A stretch of DNA of 64,000 nucleotides from Rickettsia hoogstraalii (GCF_000825685.1 NZ_CCXM01000001.1:829828-893827), one strand, 5' to 3'; shown: positions 48,074 through 59,039, numbered from the stretch's first letter. Notes: generated from the sequence alone by a model not told the origin. Numbers and translations: made by a program.

Positions 48074-50491
48074 ATGAAGTTATTTAGAACTAGAGCAGCT
48101 AAAGAATTAAGGTCTAAACAAGAAAGACCAACTTCGCATTTTATTCCTTATAAATGTCATTGGGATAGTAATACTATTTTAACAAAAGATAATTCTTTAT
48201 TACAAGTTATTAAAATAAACGGATTTTCTTTTGAAACTGCTGATGATGAAGATTTAGACATTAAAAAGAATATCAGAAATGCCTTACTTAAAAATATGGC
48301 TTCGGGAAATATCGTTATGTATTTCCATACTATTAGAAGACGTAAAGCAGTAATATTTGACGATACGGAATTTACTTATGATCCTACCGTAAAAGTCCCT
48401 AATGATTTTATTACTTATTTAGGTGCAGAATGGCGTAAGAAACATGCGGGTGCTAGGTCATTTTTTAACGAATTATATGTTAGTATTTTATATAAGCCTG
48501 ATACCGGGGGTGCTGCTATAGTTGAGTATTTTCTAAAGAAGCTTAGACAAAAATCTAATAAAACCGCTTGGGAAAATGACATGAAAGAGATGAAAGAAAA
48601 TCTTCAAGAAATGTCAACTAGAGTGGTTAATACATTCAGAAGTTACGGAGCAAGATTACTTGGAGTTCGTCAAACGCAGTCAGGTAGTTATTGTGAAATT
48701 TTAGAATTCCTTTCATCTTTAATCAATTGCGGCGATTCACCAGGCCCTATAGCATTACCGCGTGGTACTATTGACGAATATTTACCGACTCATCGCTTAT
48801 TTTTTGATTCTCGTACTATTGAAGCAAGAAGTCCGCTTGGCAAAAAATATGCCGGAATGATTAGTATACTTGAATACGGGCCTAATACTTCGGCAGGAAT
48901 TTTTGACGGATTTCTGCAAATGCCTTTTGAATTTGTCATGACTCAAAGCTTTGTCTTTGCTAATAGAACCGTAGCGATCGGTAAAATGCAATTACAGCAA
49001 AATAGAATGATACAATCCGGTGATAAAGCTACTTCGCAAATTGCTGAAATTAATACGGCCCTTGATATGGCCACTAGCGGTGATATCGGTTTCGGTGAGC
49101 ATCATTTATCGCTTTTATGTTCTGCGAATAATATTAAAGCTTTGGAAGATATATTATCAATGGCAGCAGTTGAGCTTTCTAATTCAGGAATTCAGCCGGT
49201 TAGAGAAAAAGTTAACATGGAACCTAGCTATTGGGGACAGTTGCCGGGAAATATGGATTATATAGTACGTAAATCCACTATAAATACTCTTAATATGGCT
49301 AGCTTTGCCTCACAACATAATTATCCGCTCGGTAAAATTAGAGATAACCATTGGGGAGAATATGTCACAGTACTTGATACTACTTCAGGTACGCCGTTTT
49401 ATTTTAATTTCCATGTAAGGGATGTTGGACATACTCTAATTATCGGTCCAACTGGTGCCGGTAAAACAGTTCTTATGAATTTCTTATGTGCGGAAGCACA
49501 AAAATTCAAACCTCGTATGTTCTTTTTTGATAAAGATCGAGGAGCAGAAATATTTATACGTGCTTTAAACGGAGTTTATACGGTAATTGATCCGGGATTA
49601 AAATGTAATTTTAATCCCTTGCAGCTTGAAGATACTAGTGAGAATAGAACATTTATTTTAGAGTGGCTTCGTGTACTTGTAACTTCTAACGGTGAAAGTT
49701 TAACTGCACAAGATAATAAAATCTTATCTCAAGCAGTAAGTGGTAATTTTAGATTAGAGAAAAAAGACAGAAGGCTTAGTAATGTTATAGCATTTCTTGG
49801 TATTGATACACCAAATAGTTTGGCAAGTAGGATTGCAATGTGGGTTGGTAAAGGTTCACATGCTAAGATATTTGACAATGAAGTAGATGATATTGATTTA
49901 CAAAAAGCAAGGGTATTCGGTTTTGATATGACTGAATTACTTAAAGACCCTGTAAGCCTTGCACCGGTATTGTTATATATTTTCCATCGCATTAATATCT
50001 CTTTAGATGGGCAGAAAACTATGATAGTACTTGATGAAGCATGGGCTTTAATCGATAATCCGGTATTTGCACCTAAGATCAAAGATTGGTTAAAAGTGTT
50101 GAGAAAATTAAATACTTTTGTTATATTTGCTACGCAGAGTGTTGAAGATGCCGCAAAAAGTAGAATTAGTGATACGTTGATTCAACAAACAGCTACGCAG
50201 ATTTTTTTACCTAATTTGAAAGCTACGGATATTTATCGTAGTGCATTTATGTTAAGTCAGCGAGAATATATTTTAATTAAAACTACCGACCCTACTACAC
50301 GTTATTTTTTAATAAAACAAGGAATAGATGCCGTAGTTGCTAAAGTTAACTTAGACGGTATGAATAATATAATTAGTGTTTTATCCGGCAGAGTTGAGAC
50401 TGTAATATTGCTCGATCAAATTAGAGAGAAATACGGCAATGATCCGGATAAGTGGTTACCTATATTTTATGAAGCAGTTAAAACATTATAG
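48074..50491 (+). CDS. virB4: Type IV secretion ATPase VirB4 (RvhB4)
   Basis: VirB4 is the conserved inner-membrane-associated ATPase that energises assembly and substrate transfer. The 805-residue protein has Walker A GPTGAGKT at 458-465 and Walker B MIVLDEAWALI at 650-660, followed by FATQSVEDA and the C-terminal helical domain. The N-terminal half carries the VirB4 domain (SHFIPYKCHWDSNTILTKDN). It is the first large gene of the secretion block and is followed by a repeat and then virB6-type genes. Confidence 0.97.
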   Translation: MKLFRTRAAKELRSKQERPTSHFIPYKCHWDSNTILTKDNSLLQVIKINGFSFETADDEDLDIKKNIRNALLKNMASGNIVMYFHTIRRRKAVIFDDTEFTYDPTVKVPNDFITYLGAEWRKKHAGARSFFNELYVSILYKPDTGGAAIVEYFLKKLRQKSNKTAWENDMKEMKENLQEMSTRVVNTFRSYGARLLGVRQTQSGSYCEILEFLSSLINCGDSPGPIALPRGTIDEYLPTHRLFFDSRTIEARSPLGKKYAGMISILEYGPNTSAGIFDGFLQMPFEFVMTQSFVFANRTVAIGKMQLQQNRMIQSGDKATSQIAEINTALDMATSGDIGFGEHHLSLLCSANNIKALEDILSMAAVELSNSGIQPVREKVNMEPSYWGQLPGNMDYIVRKSTINTLNMASFASQHNYPLGKIRDNHWGEYVTVLDTTSGTPFYFNFHVRDVGHTLIIGPTGAGKTVLMNFLCAEAQKFKPRMFFFDKDRGAEIFIRALNGVYTVIDPGLKCNFNPLQLEDTSENRTFILEWLRVLVTSNGESLTAQDNKILSQAVSGNFRLEKKDRRLSNVIAFLGIDTPNSLASRIAMWVGKGSHAKIFDNEVDDIDLQKARVFGFDMTELLKDPVSLAPVLLYIFHRINISLDGQKTMIVLDEAWALIDNPVFAPKIKDWLKVLRKLNTFVIFATQSVEDAAKSRISDTLIQQTATQIFLPNLKATDIYRSAFMLSQREYILIKTTDPTTRYFLIKQGIDAVVAKVNLDGMNNIISVLSGRVETVILLDQIREKYGNDPDKWLPIFYEAVKTL

Positions 50492-50509
50492 ATTTAATGG
50501 ATACCGAGT

Positions 50510-50630
50510 CGTCATTGCGAGCAGTCGTAGACTGCGTGGCAATCCAGAAAAAGTAATAAAAAAATTCTGTAAATTAGAATTTTTTACTGGATTGCTTCGT
50601 CAAAATTTTCAATTTTTCTTCGCAATGACG
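50510..50630. repeat. Palindromic repeat, CATTGCGAG type
   Basis: The left arm has CAGTCGTAGACTG, a compensatory variant of CAGCCGTAGGCTG. The right arm holds AAAATTTTCAATTTTT and TTCGCAATGACG. It separates virB4 from the first virB6-type gene. Confidence 0.9.
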
Positions 50631-50664
50631 TTAAAAACTATCTCATACGAGGCAAGTACTAGTC

Positions 50665-53600
50665 ATGAAATTATTTCCTCGTAGTATACTTATAACATTA
50701 GTATTAAGCTTTGCCCTAAATTTAGGGCTAGTTACTAAAACCCATGCCAAGGATACTCTTGATAGCATTGTAGATATTTTGAGTGGCTTAACTTGCGAAA
50801 CCCAAGGCGTAGGCGATTTGCTGCGTACTGAATTTTCTCATACATGTATTGTTGCTCCGTTCTTTACTTTTGCGGTAATGAATCTTGTCTCTCCCGTTTT
50901 ATACATGAATACGTTTTTAAAGCTTAAAATAAACGACAGTGATTTATTTAACGATAGTAATTTTGGAAATTTCCCCGGAGGTCAATGTACTCGTGAAAAC
51001 AGAATTGATCCTAAAAATCCAGAATTACGCTTTGCTTTATGTAATAATGCTAAATTAATTGTATCTCGGGCAAAATCTGTTGCTGAATCGGCACTTGCTA
51101 TTGCTAAAGCCGTCTTAACAGGGAGCGACCCTTGGGATGATATAAAGAAGGCGTGGGAAAATAAAAAAAAGGAATATCATATTCCATATAGTGGTAAGCC
51201 CGGTGATGACGGTTTTGCATTTGATGTGGGATTCCCTGTAATATATTGGAAAGTTATTCAAGATAAAGATAGAATATGTGTCTCAACAAAAGGATTTACA
51301 GGAGACGTCCCCGTCGGCTGTAAATATATGAAAGAGCCGTTTCCGAAATCCATGTATAATAGTTTTATGGATGTAGCAGATAAGGATTTTATTGAAGATC
51401 CTAAGGAAACGCCTACCGATCCTTTAGCTTTAGTTTCCTGTAGTGCAGCAGGTGGCGGATGTTATCAAAAAGCTTATAATGCTTCAAAAACTGCAGTAGT
51501 CATGACTTCTCCTCTTATAGAATGTATGAGGCAAATGATTGCTAGATTACTAATTAGTAAAGATGTTTGTAGTTTTGATAATGTAGAACAAGTGGTTAAT
51601 TTGGCTTCAAGGCAAGATAGTGCATTATTTCAGTTCCAAGTAGGAATGTATAAAATAGTTACGGCTTTTCTAACTTTATATGTTATGTTTTTTGGCTTTA
51701 AACTATTACTTGCAGGTGAAGTACCGCCAAAAAGTGAGTATATAAATTTTATATTGAAAATGATATTCGTAACTTATTTTTCAATAGGAATTAATATAAC
51801 CCCTGGTAATGGCTCTCCGTATGACCGACTAGACGGTATGATTCAGTGGGCGTTTCCTTTCTTACTTGACGGTATAAACGGTTTAGCAAGTTGGGTTATG
51901 AATGCTGCTCCGTCCGGTTTATGTAAATTTAACAACCTTTCTTATGACGGTACTGTTTCTTATATTGCATTATGGGATGCGTTAGATTGTAGGGTAGCTC
52001 ATTATTTAGGGCTTGATATATTATCTACGTTACTTGTCGAAAATGCTTATCGAAGCCATGATTTTTTAAATTTTGATTTCTTTAGTTTTAGTGCTCCACC
52101 ATATATTTATTTGCTAATTCCGGCGATAATCTCCGGTAATATGATGTTGGTGTCACTCGCTCTTTCTTATCCGTTACTTGTGATTTCGGTTGCTGCCTTT
52201 ATGGTTAATGCAACGATTATGTGTATGATATCTATAGTAATACTCGGTATTTTAGCTCCTCTTTTTGTACCCATGTTTTTATTCACATATACACGAAATT
52301 ATTTTGACAGCTGGGTTAAGCTGATGATTTCGTTCTTGCTACAGCCTATGGTGGTAGTTACTTTTATGATTACGATGTTTTCGGTATATGATTATGGTTT
52401 CTACGGTAAATGTCAATATAAGAGCAAGTTAATTCACAATAGTATAGAAAATCTTGCACAGAGCGGCGGTACTTCAAGTCGTGATGTTTTGATATTTTAT
52501 ATTAATAATGATTGGGATGATATATCACAATATCCTGATAAAGATGCCGTAGAAAGCTGTCAAAATAGTTTAGGTTATATGTTAAATAATCCTATTACCA
52601 CGACATTTAACTTTGCAAAAGATAGTGTAAGTGAGATCGTCGATAGTAAACCGGGAGATACCCCTACCGATAAATTTCTTGCTAAATTCCAGTTTTTATC
52701 GGGAGTAGTTTTGGGACCCGGAATGTTTTTCATGTCTCCAAAAGTGCTTTTTGAGAAAATTAAAAATATTTTACTTGCATTAGTTACGGCATGTTTTACA
52801 TTGTATTTGATGTATAATTTTAGTAGTCAGCTAGCTGAATTTGCTGCAGATATGACGGAAGGAGTAGCTCTTAATAATGTTGCTATAAAACCGCAAGCAA
52901 TATTTAAGGTAGGTATGGCAGCCCTTGCTGCTGCGGGTGCGGCAACTAAGGGGGTCGATCAGATAGCAAGTAGAGGAGGAGTTGGTGATTTAAAAGCTGG
53001 TCAAGGTGGAGGAGTAAGTGATAATATTGCTACGAGCGGAGGCAGAGGAACAAATGATAATATTGCTGCAAGTGGAGGTACGTCGGCACCTACGGTAACA
53101 ACACCGACAGCTTCGTCTTCTGTAGCAACTTCTAGCCCAAAAACAGTAAGTAGTGAAGCAAGATCAGATGTTGTTATTCCTCCTGCTCCTCCGGAAGCTG
53201 TTTCACCACCGCCTGCTAGTATTAGAACTTCTATTTCTACACCTGCACCGCAAAGTAATATTGAAACTGAAAGTGTTGGAAAAATCATAAGAGATAATAA
53301 TCAAGAAAGTAAAAAAGAGATTGATAATACTCCGCCTCCACAGGAAAAAGTTGATAATGCAGCTCCACAAGAAAAAGTTGACAATACAAGTAAAGGTACG
53401 GGAGTAATTGATTATAGTTTTAACTTAAAGGAACATGAAAATCCAACGGGAGTAAAGCAAATACGGGAAAATGCAGAGATTCGGGATAAACGTGCAGAAG
53501 TAGAGAAAGCATGGAACGAATTAGTAGCAAGCGGCGGAGGAAGAATAAGAGATCAGCAAGGTGAAGAAACATCGGAGCGACGTGTGAATGCAGAAAAGAA

Positions 53601-54078
53601 ATGGAATGAATTAGTCGATAGCGGTGTAGTAACTGAGATAAGAGAAAGAGATAATAGTGTAACTAATAAATTTGATAAATTAGCTGATGAACTTAATAAG
53701 TCAGAAAAAGCAAAGGTAGAAGAAAATAAAAATATAGAAAACGACAGAAAAGAAGATAATACTACTACGTCACCGCAAGAAAAAATTGACAGTACAAGTA
53801 GGGGTTCAGGAGTAATTGATTATAGTTTTAACTTAAAGGAACATGAAAATCCGACAGGAGTAAAACAGATACGGGAAAATGCAGAGATTCGAGATAAACG
53901 TGTAAAAGTAGAAACAGCATGGAATGAACTAGTAGCAAGCGGAGGAGGAAGAATAAGAGAACAAGAAGGAGGAGAAGTATCAGAACGACGTGCAAATGCT
54001 GAAAAGACATGGGATGAGTTAGTAAAAAGCGGCGTAGTAACAGAAAAAAAAGATAATAGTTCTAATGAAAACTCTTAA
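50665..54078 (+). CDS. virB6: VirB6-family protein, first copy (RvhB6a)
   Basis: VirB6 is the polytopic inner-membrane channel component of type IV secretion. This 1137-residue copy has a signal peptide (ending VTKTHA/KD), a cysteine-rich extracytoplasmic N-terminal domain, a TrbL/VirB6 membrane core from about residue 325 to 570 with VTFMITMFSVYDYGF after GILAPLFVPMFLFTYTRNYF, then a long hydrophilic C-terminal tail rich in Ala, Gly, Ser, Asn and Glu. The tail contains a duplicated segment (see the repeat at 53368). It overlaps the next copy by 14 bases. The extended ends are characteristic of rickettsial VirB6 proteins, which may reach the cell surface. Confidence 0.93.
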   Translation: MKLFPRSILITLVLSFALNLGLVTKTHAKDTLDSIVDILSGLTCETQGVGDLLRTEFSHTCIVAPFFTFAVMNLVSPVLYMNTFLKLKINDSDLFNDSNFGNFPGGQCTRENRIDPKNPELRFALCNNAKLIVSRAKSVAESALAIAKAVLTGSDPWDDIKKAWENKKKEYHIPYSGKPGDDGFAFDVGFPVIYWKVIQDKDRICVSTKGFTGDVPVGCKYMKEPFPKSMYNSFMDVADKDFIEDPKETPTDPLALVSCSAAGGGCYQKAYNASKTAVVMTSPLIECMRQMIARLLISKDVCSFDNVEQVVNLASRQDSALFQFQVGMYKIVTAFLTLYVMFFGFKLLLAGEVPPKSEYINFILKMIFVTYFSIGINITPGNGSPYDRLDGMIQWAFPFLLDGINGLASWVMNAAPSGLCKFNNLSYDGTVSYIALWDALDCRVAHYLGLDILSTLLVENAYRSHDFLNFDFFSFSAPPYIYLLIPAIISGNMMLVSLALSYPLLVISVAAFMVNATIMCMISIVILGILAPLFVPMFLFTYTRNYFDSWVKLMISFLLQPMVVVTFMITMFSVYDYGFYGKCQYKSKLIHNSIENLAQSGGTSSRDVLIFYINNDWDDISQYPDKDAVESCQNSLGYMLNNPITTTFNFAKDSVSEIVDSKPGDTPTDKFLAKFQFLSGVVLGPGMFFMSPKVLFEKIKNILLALVTACFTLYLMYNFSSQLAEFAADMTEGVALNNVAIKPQAIFKVGMAALAAAGAATKGVDQIASRGGVGDLKAGQGGGVSDNIATSGGRGTNDNIAASGGTSAPTVTTPTASSSVATSSPKTVSSEARSDVVIPPAPPEAVSPPPASIRTSISTPAPQSNIETESVGKIIRDNNQESKKEIDNTPPPQEKVDNAAPQEKVDNTSKGTGVIDYSFNLKEHENPTGVKQIRENAEIRDKRAEVEKAWNELVASGGGRIRDQQGEETSERRVNAEKKWNELVDSGVVTEIRERDNSVTNKFDKLADELNKSEKAKVEENKNIENDRKEDNTTTSPQEKIDSTSRGSGVIDYSFNLKEHENPTGVKQIRENAEIRDKRVKVETAWNELVASGGGRIREQEGGEVSERRANAEKTWDELVKSGVVTEKKDNSSNENS
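53368..54048 (+). repeat. 91-codon direct repeat in the RvhB6a tail
   Basis: Two units about 273 bp long start 408 bp apart (53368 and 53776). Each encodes QEK(V/I)D followed by GVIDYSFNLKEHENPTGVKQ and a run through two WNELV or WDELV segments. The shared LKEHENPTGVKQIRENAEIR is nearly identical in both. Confidence 0.9.
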
Positions 54079-56050
54079 AACCTTAAAGATATTTATTATA
54101 GTTTGTATAGCGTCTGTAAGCTTAGCTAGCTTTGCCGGCTTTGGAGAATCATGTTCTAGTTTACCGACTACTTCAGATGGGTATTTAGAAACGGACACGG
54201 CATATGGCTATATAATTCGTAATATTGATATGAAAGATCCGAGAGGTAATTGTAACTCAGTTGCGTCTAGTATAACGTTTTGTTTTAAAAATGTAGAAGG
54301 TAGTAGTAGCCCTTGCACCATATATAATTTAAATGAAGGTGACTCTAAGAAGATTAGTGATTTAAGTACTGATAATAATCCTGATCTTGGAGCAAATCCT
54401 ATATTAAAGAATATCGTTTTAACGGTTAAAAAATGGGATAATGATCTATGTTTAGTTATGCCTACGTCAAGAGGACCGATGCCGGTAGCATGTAAATCTT
54501 TAAGTGCTACTCCGCCGTCTACTCCGCCTGATGATGAAAATTGTAATATAGGAAAAAGTTGCTATACGGGAGCAAATTATAGTCAATCGTTAATTAATTT
54601 TTCCGGTCTTGCAGTTCAGTGTTTGAGCGAAACGCTTAATAAAATATTTTTTGCCGGGAATGGTTGTAGCTCTCAAGATCAAAATTCTAGAATAACTAAT
54701 CTTGCTGCTTTTTCTACGTTTCAAGGTTATTTAAAGAGAATTATAGGTGCGGCATTAATTCTTTATACTATGTTTTTTGCCGTTAATATGGCTCTAAATA
54801 AAGAATATGCAAGTACTGAAAAAATAGCTCTTTTTGTAATAAAGTTCTTATTTGTTACCTATTTTTCTATCGGTCTTGGACCTTTAGATTTTAGCGGCGG
54901 TCAGCCGACAAAAGAAAACGGTATGTTAAAATATGGATTACCTATTTTGACGGGAGCAGCACCGGACTTTGCACAGATGATCTTTAATGCAGCAGGTTCT
55001 AGAGGATTATGTCAATTTGATAATTCAAAGTATAAGGACGGTTATAAATTTTACGGTTTATGGGATGCAATTGATTGCCGTATAGGTTATTATCTTGGCT
55101 TGGATTTACTTTATAATATAGATAAGAATGGAGTTTTAGGGAATTCAGTCGGTAATGGTCCCGGCGGTAATAATACACCTATACCTAATTTTGATCCTGA
55201 CGGCAAAAAAGACAGACCGAAAGATTTAAGTAAAGCAGGAGCACTTAGATTTTTTACCGTTATGTTTGGATTCTTTATGGCCGGAAACGTTATTATACTT
55301 GCAGCAGGTTTAGTATTTTCTGTAATATTTTTATCTATACTTTTATATTTTATTACGCATTATTTAGTTTGCATGATTACTATTTACGTTATGACATATA
55401 TTTCTCCTATATTCATTCCTATGGCTCTATTTACTTGTACAAAAGCTTATTTTGACGGGTGGTTAAAAGTATGTATTTCATGTGCATTGCAGCCGGCAGT
55501 AGTAGCAGGTTTTATAGCTTTATTAATAACTATGTATGATTCTGCAATATTTAAAAATTGCGAATTTCTTAGATATGATTATGAAAAAGGGGATATTAGA
55601 TTTAGCACTTTTGAGTTAAGGCTCCCTAACGGCGGAGCAGATAAATGTCAGGAAAGTTTTGGATATAAAATGTTACAATATTATGCAGGTGAAGGTTGGG
55701 AAGAGCATTTATTGATACTTTTCCCAATAAAATCAATTGTTAGAGATGTTGTATCTATTTTAGCGGAACTTTTGTGCGTATTAGTATTTTCGGTTATTTT
55801 TTATTACTTCTCTAAATCTATAGGGCGATTTGCTTCTGATTTAACTAATGGTCCTAATATGGATGCAGTAACGGCAAGTCCAACTAAAATTGTTGATTTA
55901 GTAAAGAAAGGAGCAGCTTTCCTTAAGGATGCGGCCATGGCTTCACAAGGTAAGCCGCCGGTAGGAGATAAGCCGAATGTTGGAGGTAAACGTAAAGAGG
56001 GAGAGCAGCAAGGCGGGGATTCAGAAAGCGGTGCAGGCGGAGGTAAATAA
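54065..56050 (+). CDS. VirB6-family protein, second copy (RvhB6b)
   Basis: The 661-residue protein has a signal peptide (ending SLASFA/GFG), a Cys-rich N-terminal domain (ESCSSLPTTSDG, SPCTIYNL, CNIGKSCYTG), and a membrane core including YVMTYISPIFIPMALFTCTK, which matches the VirB6 region of the first copy. The tail is short and ends SESGAGGGK. It overlaps the preceding gene by 14 bases. The parallel LFVTYFSIG and LWDAIDCR motifs are shared with the first copy, so it arose by tandem duplication. Confidence 0.93.
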   Translation: MKTLKTLKIFIIVCIASVSLASFAGFGESCSSLPTTSDGYLETDTAYGYIIRNIDMKDPRGNCNSVASSITFCFKNVEGSSSPCTIYNLNEGDSKKISDLSTDNNPDLGANPILKNIVLTVKKWDNDLCLVMPTSRGPMPVACKSLSATPPSTPPDDENCNIGKSCYTGANYSQSLINFSGLAVQCLSETLNKIFFAGNGCSSQDQNSRITNLAAFSTFQGYLKRIIGAALILYTMFFAVNMALNKEYASTEKIALFVIKFLFVTYFSIGLGPLDFSGGQPTKENGMLKYGLPILTGAAPDFAQMIFNAAGSRGLCQFDNSKYKDGYKFYGLWDAIDCRIGYYLGLDLLYNIDKNGVLGNSVGNGPGGNNTPIPNFDPDGKKDRPKDLSKAGALRFFTVMFGFFMAGNVIILAAGLVFSVIFLSILLYFITHYLVCMITIYVMTYISPIFIPMALFTCTKAYFDGWLKVCISCALQPAVVAGFIALLITMYDSAIFKNCEFLRYDYEKGDIRFSTFELRLPNGGADKCQESFGYKMLQYYAGEGWEEHLLILFPIKSIVRDVVSILAELLCVLVFSVIFYYFSKSIGRFASDLTNGPNMDAVTASPTKIVDLVKKGAAFLKDAAMASQGKPPVGDKPNVGGKRKEGEQQGGDSESGAGGGK

Positions 56051-56056
56051 TAGAAT

Positions 56057-58987
56057 ATGCAGAGTAACTTATTAAAAGTTTTAGGAGTACTCGCTATAGT
56101 AGCAACGTTAGTTTGCTTTATTTTTGCAGCACTTGGTATGATAGGAGCAGTAAAAGTCGGTGACGGCTGCTACATGAGATATGCTCCGGACGGTAAAGGA
56201 GGGTCGGATTCAATAACCGGTACTATAACCCTTAATGCTAATGCTAATTATGTAAACACTTCTAAGATGTTGCCCGACGGCACGACTCAGCTTATTCCTG
56301 ATCCTAATCGTTACGGTGAATGGTTAAATACTCAGGTGCTAGTAGAGAACAATCAACCGGTGAATTTACAAGTGGTCGGTCAGGTTAGTTTGTGTTTAGC
56401 TTATGTACCAAAGGATAATGTACAATTTACTGAAAGTACAAGACCTGGTAAATCTAATTTAGACGATAAAGGTAACATGATTCCGATTCCTCGTATTACC
56501 GATACAAATAATCCGCCTGTTTCTCTAATAATGGATGCAAAAAATAATGAATGGCGTAATATTGCTGAATTATACGCCAATGATAGAGTTTTAGTTTCTA
56601 TATCTCCTAATTTTGCCAATACGGATGCGACAGTTGAGGATGCTTTTAAAGATGATAAGGTTACGAAAGATTGTTCACAAGGTAAAACTTCTTATGAGCC
56701 GATTTGTGGAAAATATTCTATTTATTCCGGTAAATATGTTAATGCTTGCGAACTGAAGCAAAATTATTGGCAAGGTAATAAGCATCGGGAAAAATGTTAT
56801 TGTATTTTTGGATGTATTCATCAAGAAAATGTTACACAGTTGGTATGTGAGTATGCTAATGCCATTTCTCGTTGTTGCCTTGGTTTTATATGTGACTCCT
56901 TACCTGCTTGGATAAATCACGAGGGCGACATGCCGGAGGCTTATAAAGATGACGGTAGTTTTACCTTTAGCTGGTCGAATAATTCCGGTAATTTATTTAT
57001 TGATTATGCGGGACTTCAATGTTCTAATAACGCCAATATTCCTCCAAACGGTAAATGTCCTGATAGTGTCGAGAATCGTAGTCCTAAGGATAAAGATTAT
57101 ATTGGAGGTGTAAATTGTACTTCAGGAATATGTAAGGATGGAGATTTTCAAAAGAATCGAAGATTTTGGTATACGGCGGACGGTAAAGGAGGCAAAGGAC
57201 CAACTGGATTAATATATCAAATGAATGATGCGGGTTCTGTAAGTCAAGCTCTGCCTTCTAAGCTAGAATTTGCTGAGTTTGTTGCAGAGACAGATCAACC
57301 GCCTGACTATAAAGATAAAGACGGTAAATATTTATATAAAGTTATATATAATAGACCTTTTAACAGTAATATTGAAAAAAGCTATTTACAATATAGGCTT
57401 TGGTATCCCGCCTCACAAGATGCTAGTAAGAATACGGGAGGATATGTTTTAAATATTAAACAGACTAAATGTTATAGAGAGAACGGTAATAGTTTTAACG
57501 ATACTTTTGATGATCGGGGACGAGTGCAATACATAATAGTAAAGCCTTCGGAAAACCCGAATACTAGCGGTAAAACTTATTCACCTCAAGGAATTAACGT
57601 TGATAGTGAAGGTAAATATAACTTTAACGCGAATGAGGCGGGTTATATATGGATGAAAATTCTAAATGATCCTAATAATAATTTAAGGGATTATAAAGAT
57701 AGTGAAGGTAGCTATAAAGTACATTTCTCAACATCCTTAAAAGTAGGAAGTTTTACTATTAAAGTAATGAATCCGTTACTTCAGTTATTTAAAACTAAAG
57801 TACAAAGGGCTGCTACTTCTATTTTTAAAAATATGGTATGTTATAAAGCTAATGATAGCTCGTCCTGTACTAACTTTTTTACCTATATTAAAGCAATTTT
57901 AATTCTATATGTGATGACTTACGGAGCAATGTTTTTGCTTGGTTTTGCTAAGATAAACCAAAAAGAGCTAGTAACTAGAATAGCAAAAATCGGGGTAGTT
58001 AGCGGACTTATGAACGGTAATACTTTTGAATTTTTCAATAACTATCTTTTTGATGCAATTACCAATTTTTCAGACGCAATTATTGCTAATATGAGTGGAT
58101 ATAGTTTGTTTACTTCTACTAATACTATTTCTAATCCTTTCATGTTTTTAGATGCAGTAATGAGTAAAATATTTTTTAGTCAAACCTTTATCGCTCAATT
58201 ACTTTCACTTCTTTCTCTTGGGCTTAGCGGTATTATATATTTTATAATTACTTTTATTGCGGTTGGTATAGTAATTATTACGGCACTTAGAGCTGTTGCC
58301 GTTTATATTATGGCATTTATGGCAACTTGTATATTAATCGGTATAGCCCCTTTATTTATTAGTTTCTTATTATTTGATTTTACTAGGTATTTATTTGATA
58401 ATTGGGTGAGGTTTACGATCCGCTATATGATAGAACCGGTAGTTATGATGGCAGGTATTATAGTGCTAACCCAGCTATTTACCATTTATCTAGATTTTGT
58501 TTTAGGTTATAGCGTTTGTTGGAAATGTGCTTTACCGATAAAAATTCCGTTTATCGGTACTATTTTACCTATTGCATTGCTGAATGTACCTATCTTCTGT
58601 ATTAATTGGTTTGCCCCTTGGGGAATGGATTATATGTCGGGTATGATGGGAGTAAATATGCAAAATATCGTAGCTCTAGTTATTATTGCTTATGGTATGT
58701 ATGGTTATGTCGAATTTTCAGGGCGTATGGTAGCAAAATTAACTAGTGCTGTTGGACCTTCGGCTACTGAAATTGGTGGTAGAATGTCTCATGATGCAGG
58801 ACAAAAAGCATTAAGTCCAATAGGAATGGATGATAAAACAAGACAAGGTATTATCGGCAGAGCGGAAGCACGATTAAAACAACGCAGTAAGACATTAGAC
58901 CAGGCTGAGAAAAATAGGAAAAATACGCCAAAAGAAGGGGGCGAGAAGACAAATGAAGAACCGCCTAAACCTGAAACATCGAAATAG
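56057..58987 (+). CDS. VirB6-family protein, third copy (RvhB6c)
   Basis: The 976-residue protein starts with a membrane anchor (LGVLAIVATLVCFIFAALGM), has a long Cys-rich extracytoplasmic domain of about 600 residues (KCYCIFGCIHQ, SRCCLGFICDS, NCTSGICKDG), then a VirB6 core with AFMATCILIGIAPLFISFLL and FDNWVRFTIRYMIEPVVMM. The C-terminus is a charged helix (KQRSKTLDQAEKNRKNT). It follows the second copy by six bases. Confidence 0.93.
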   Translation: MQSNLLKVLGVLAIVATLVCFIFAALGMIGAVKVGDGCYMRYAPDGKGGSDSITGTITLNANANYVNTSKMLPDGTTQLIPDPNRYGEWLNTQVLVENNQPVNLQVVGQVSLCLAYVPKDNVQFTESTRPGKSNLDDKGNMIPIPRITDTNNPPVSLIMDAKNNEWRNIAELYANDRVLVSISPNFANTDATVEDAFKDDKVTKDCSQGKTSYEPICGKYSIYSGKYVNACELKQNYWQGNKHREKCYCIFGCIHQENVTQLVCEYANAISRCCLGFICDSLPAWINHEGDMPEAYKDDGSFTFSWSNNSGNLFIDYAGLQCSNNANIPPNGKCPDSVENRSPKDKDYIGGVNCTSGICKDGDFQKNRRFWYTADGKGGKGPTGLIYQMNDAGSVSQALPSKLEFAEFVAETDQPPDYKDKDGKYLYKVIYNRPFNSNIEKSYLQYRLWYPASQDASKNTGGYVLNIKQTKCYRENGNSFNDTFDDRGRVQYIIVKPSENPNTSGKTYSPQGINVDSEGKYNFNANEAGYIWMKILNDPNNNLRDYKDSEGSYKVHFSTSLKVGSFTIKVMNPLLQLFKTKVQRAATSIFKNMVCYKANDSSSCTNFFTYIKAILILYVMTYGAMFLLGFAKINQKELVTRIAKIGVVSGLMNGNTFEFFNNYLFDAITNFSDAIIANMSGYSLFTSTNTISNPFMFLDAVMSKIFFSQTFIAQLLSLLSLGLSGIIYFIITFIAVGIVIITALRAVAVYIMAFMATCILIGIAPLFISFLLFDFTRYLFDNWVRFTIRYMIEPVVMMAGIIVLTQLFTIYLDFVLGYSVCWKCALPIKIPFIGTILPIALLNVPIFCINWFAPWGMDYMSGMMGVNMQNIVALVIIAYGMYGYVEFSGRMVAKLTSAVGPSATEIGGRMSHDAGQKALSPIGMDDKTRQGIIGRAEARLKQRSKTLDQAEKNRKNTPKEGGEKTNEEPPKPETSK

Positions 58988-59039
58988 ATGGTGAATCGAA
59001 AATCGCCATTGCGAGTGGGTATTAGTGTTGTTGCATTGC

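Noticed and set aside
53001..53288. 95-residue minus-strand frame in the first virB6 tail
   Set aside because: Antisense to a low-complexity Ala/Ser/Pro region and not supported by any start signal.
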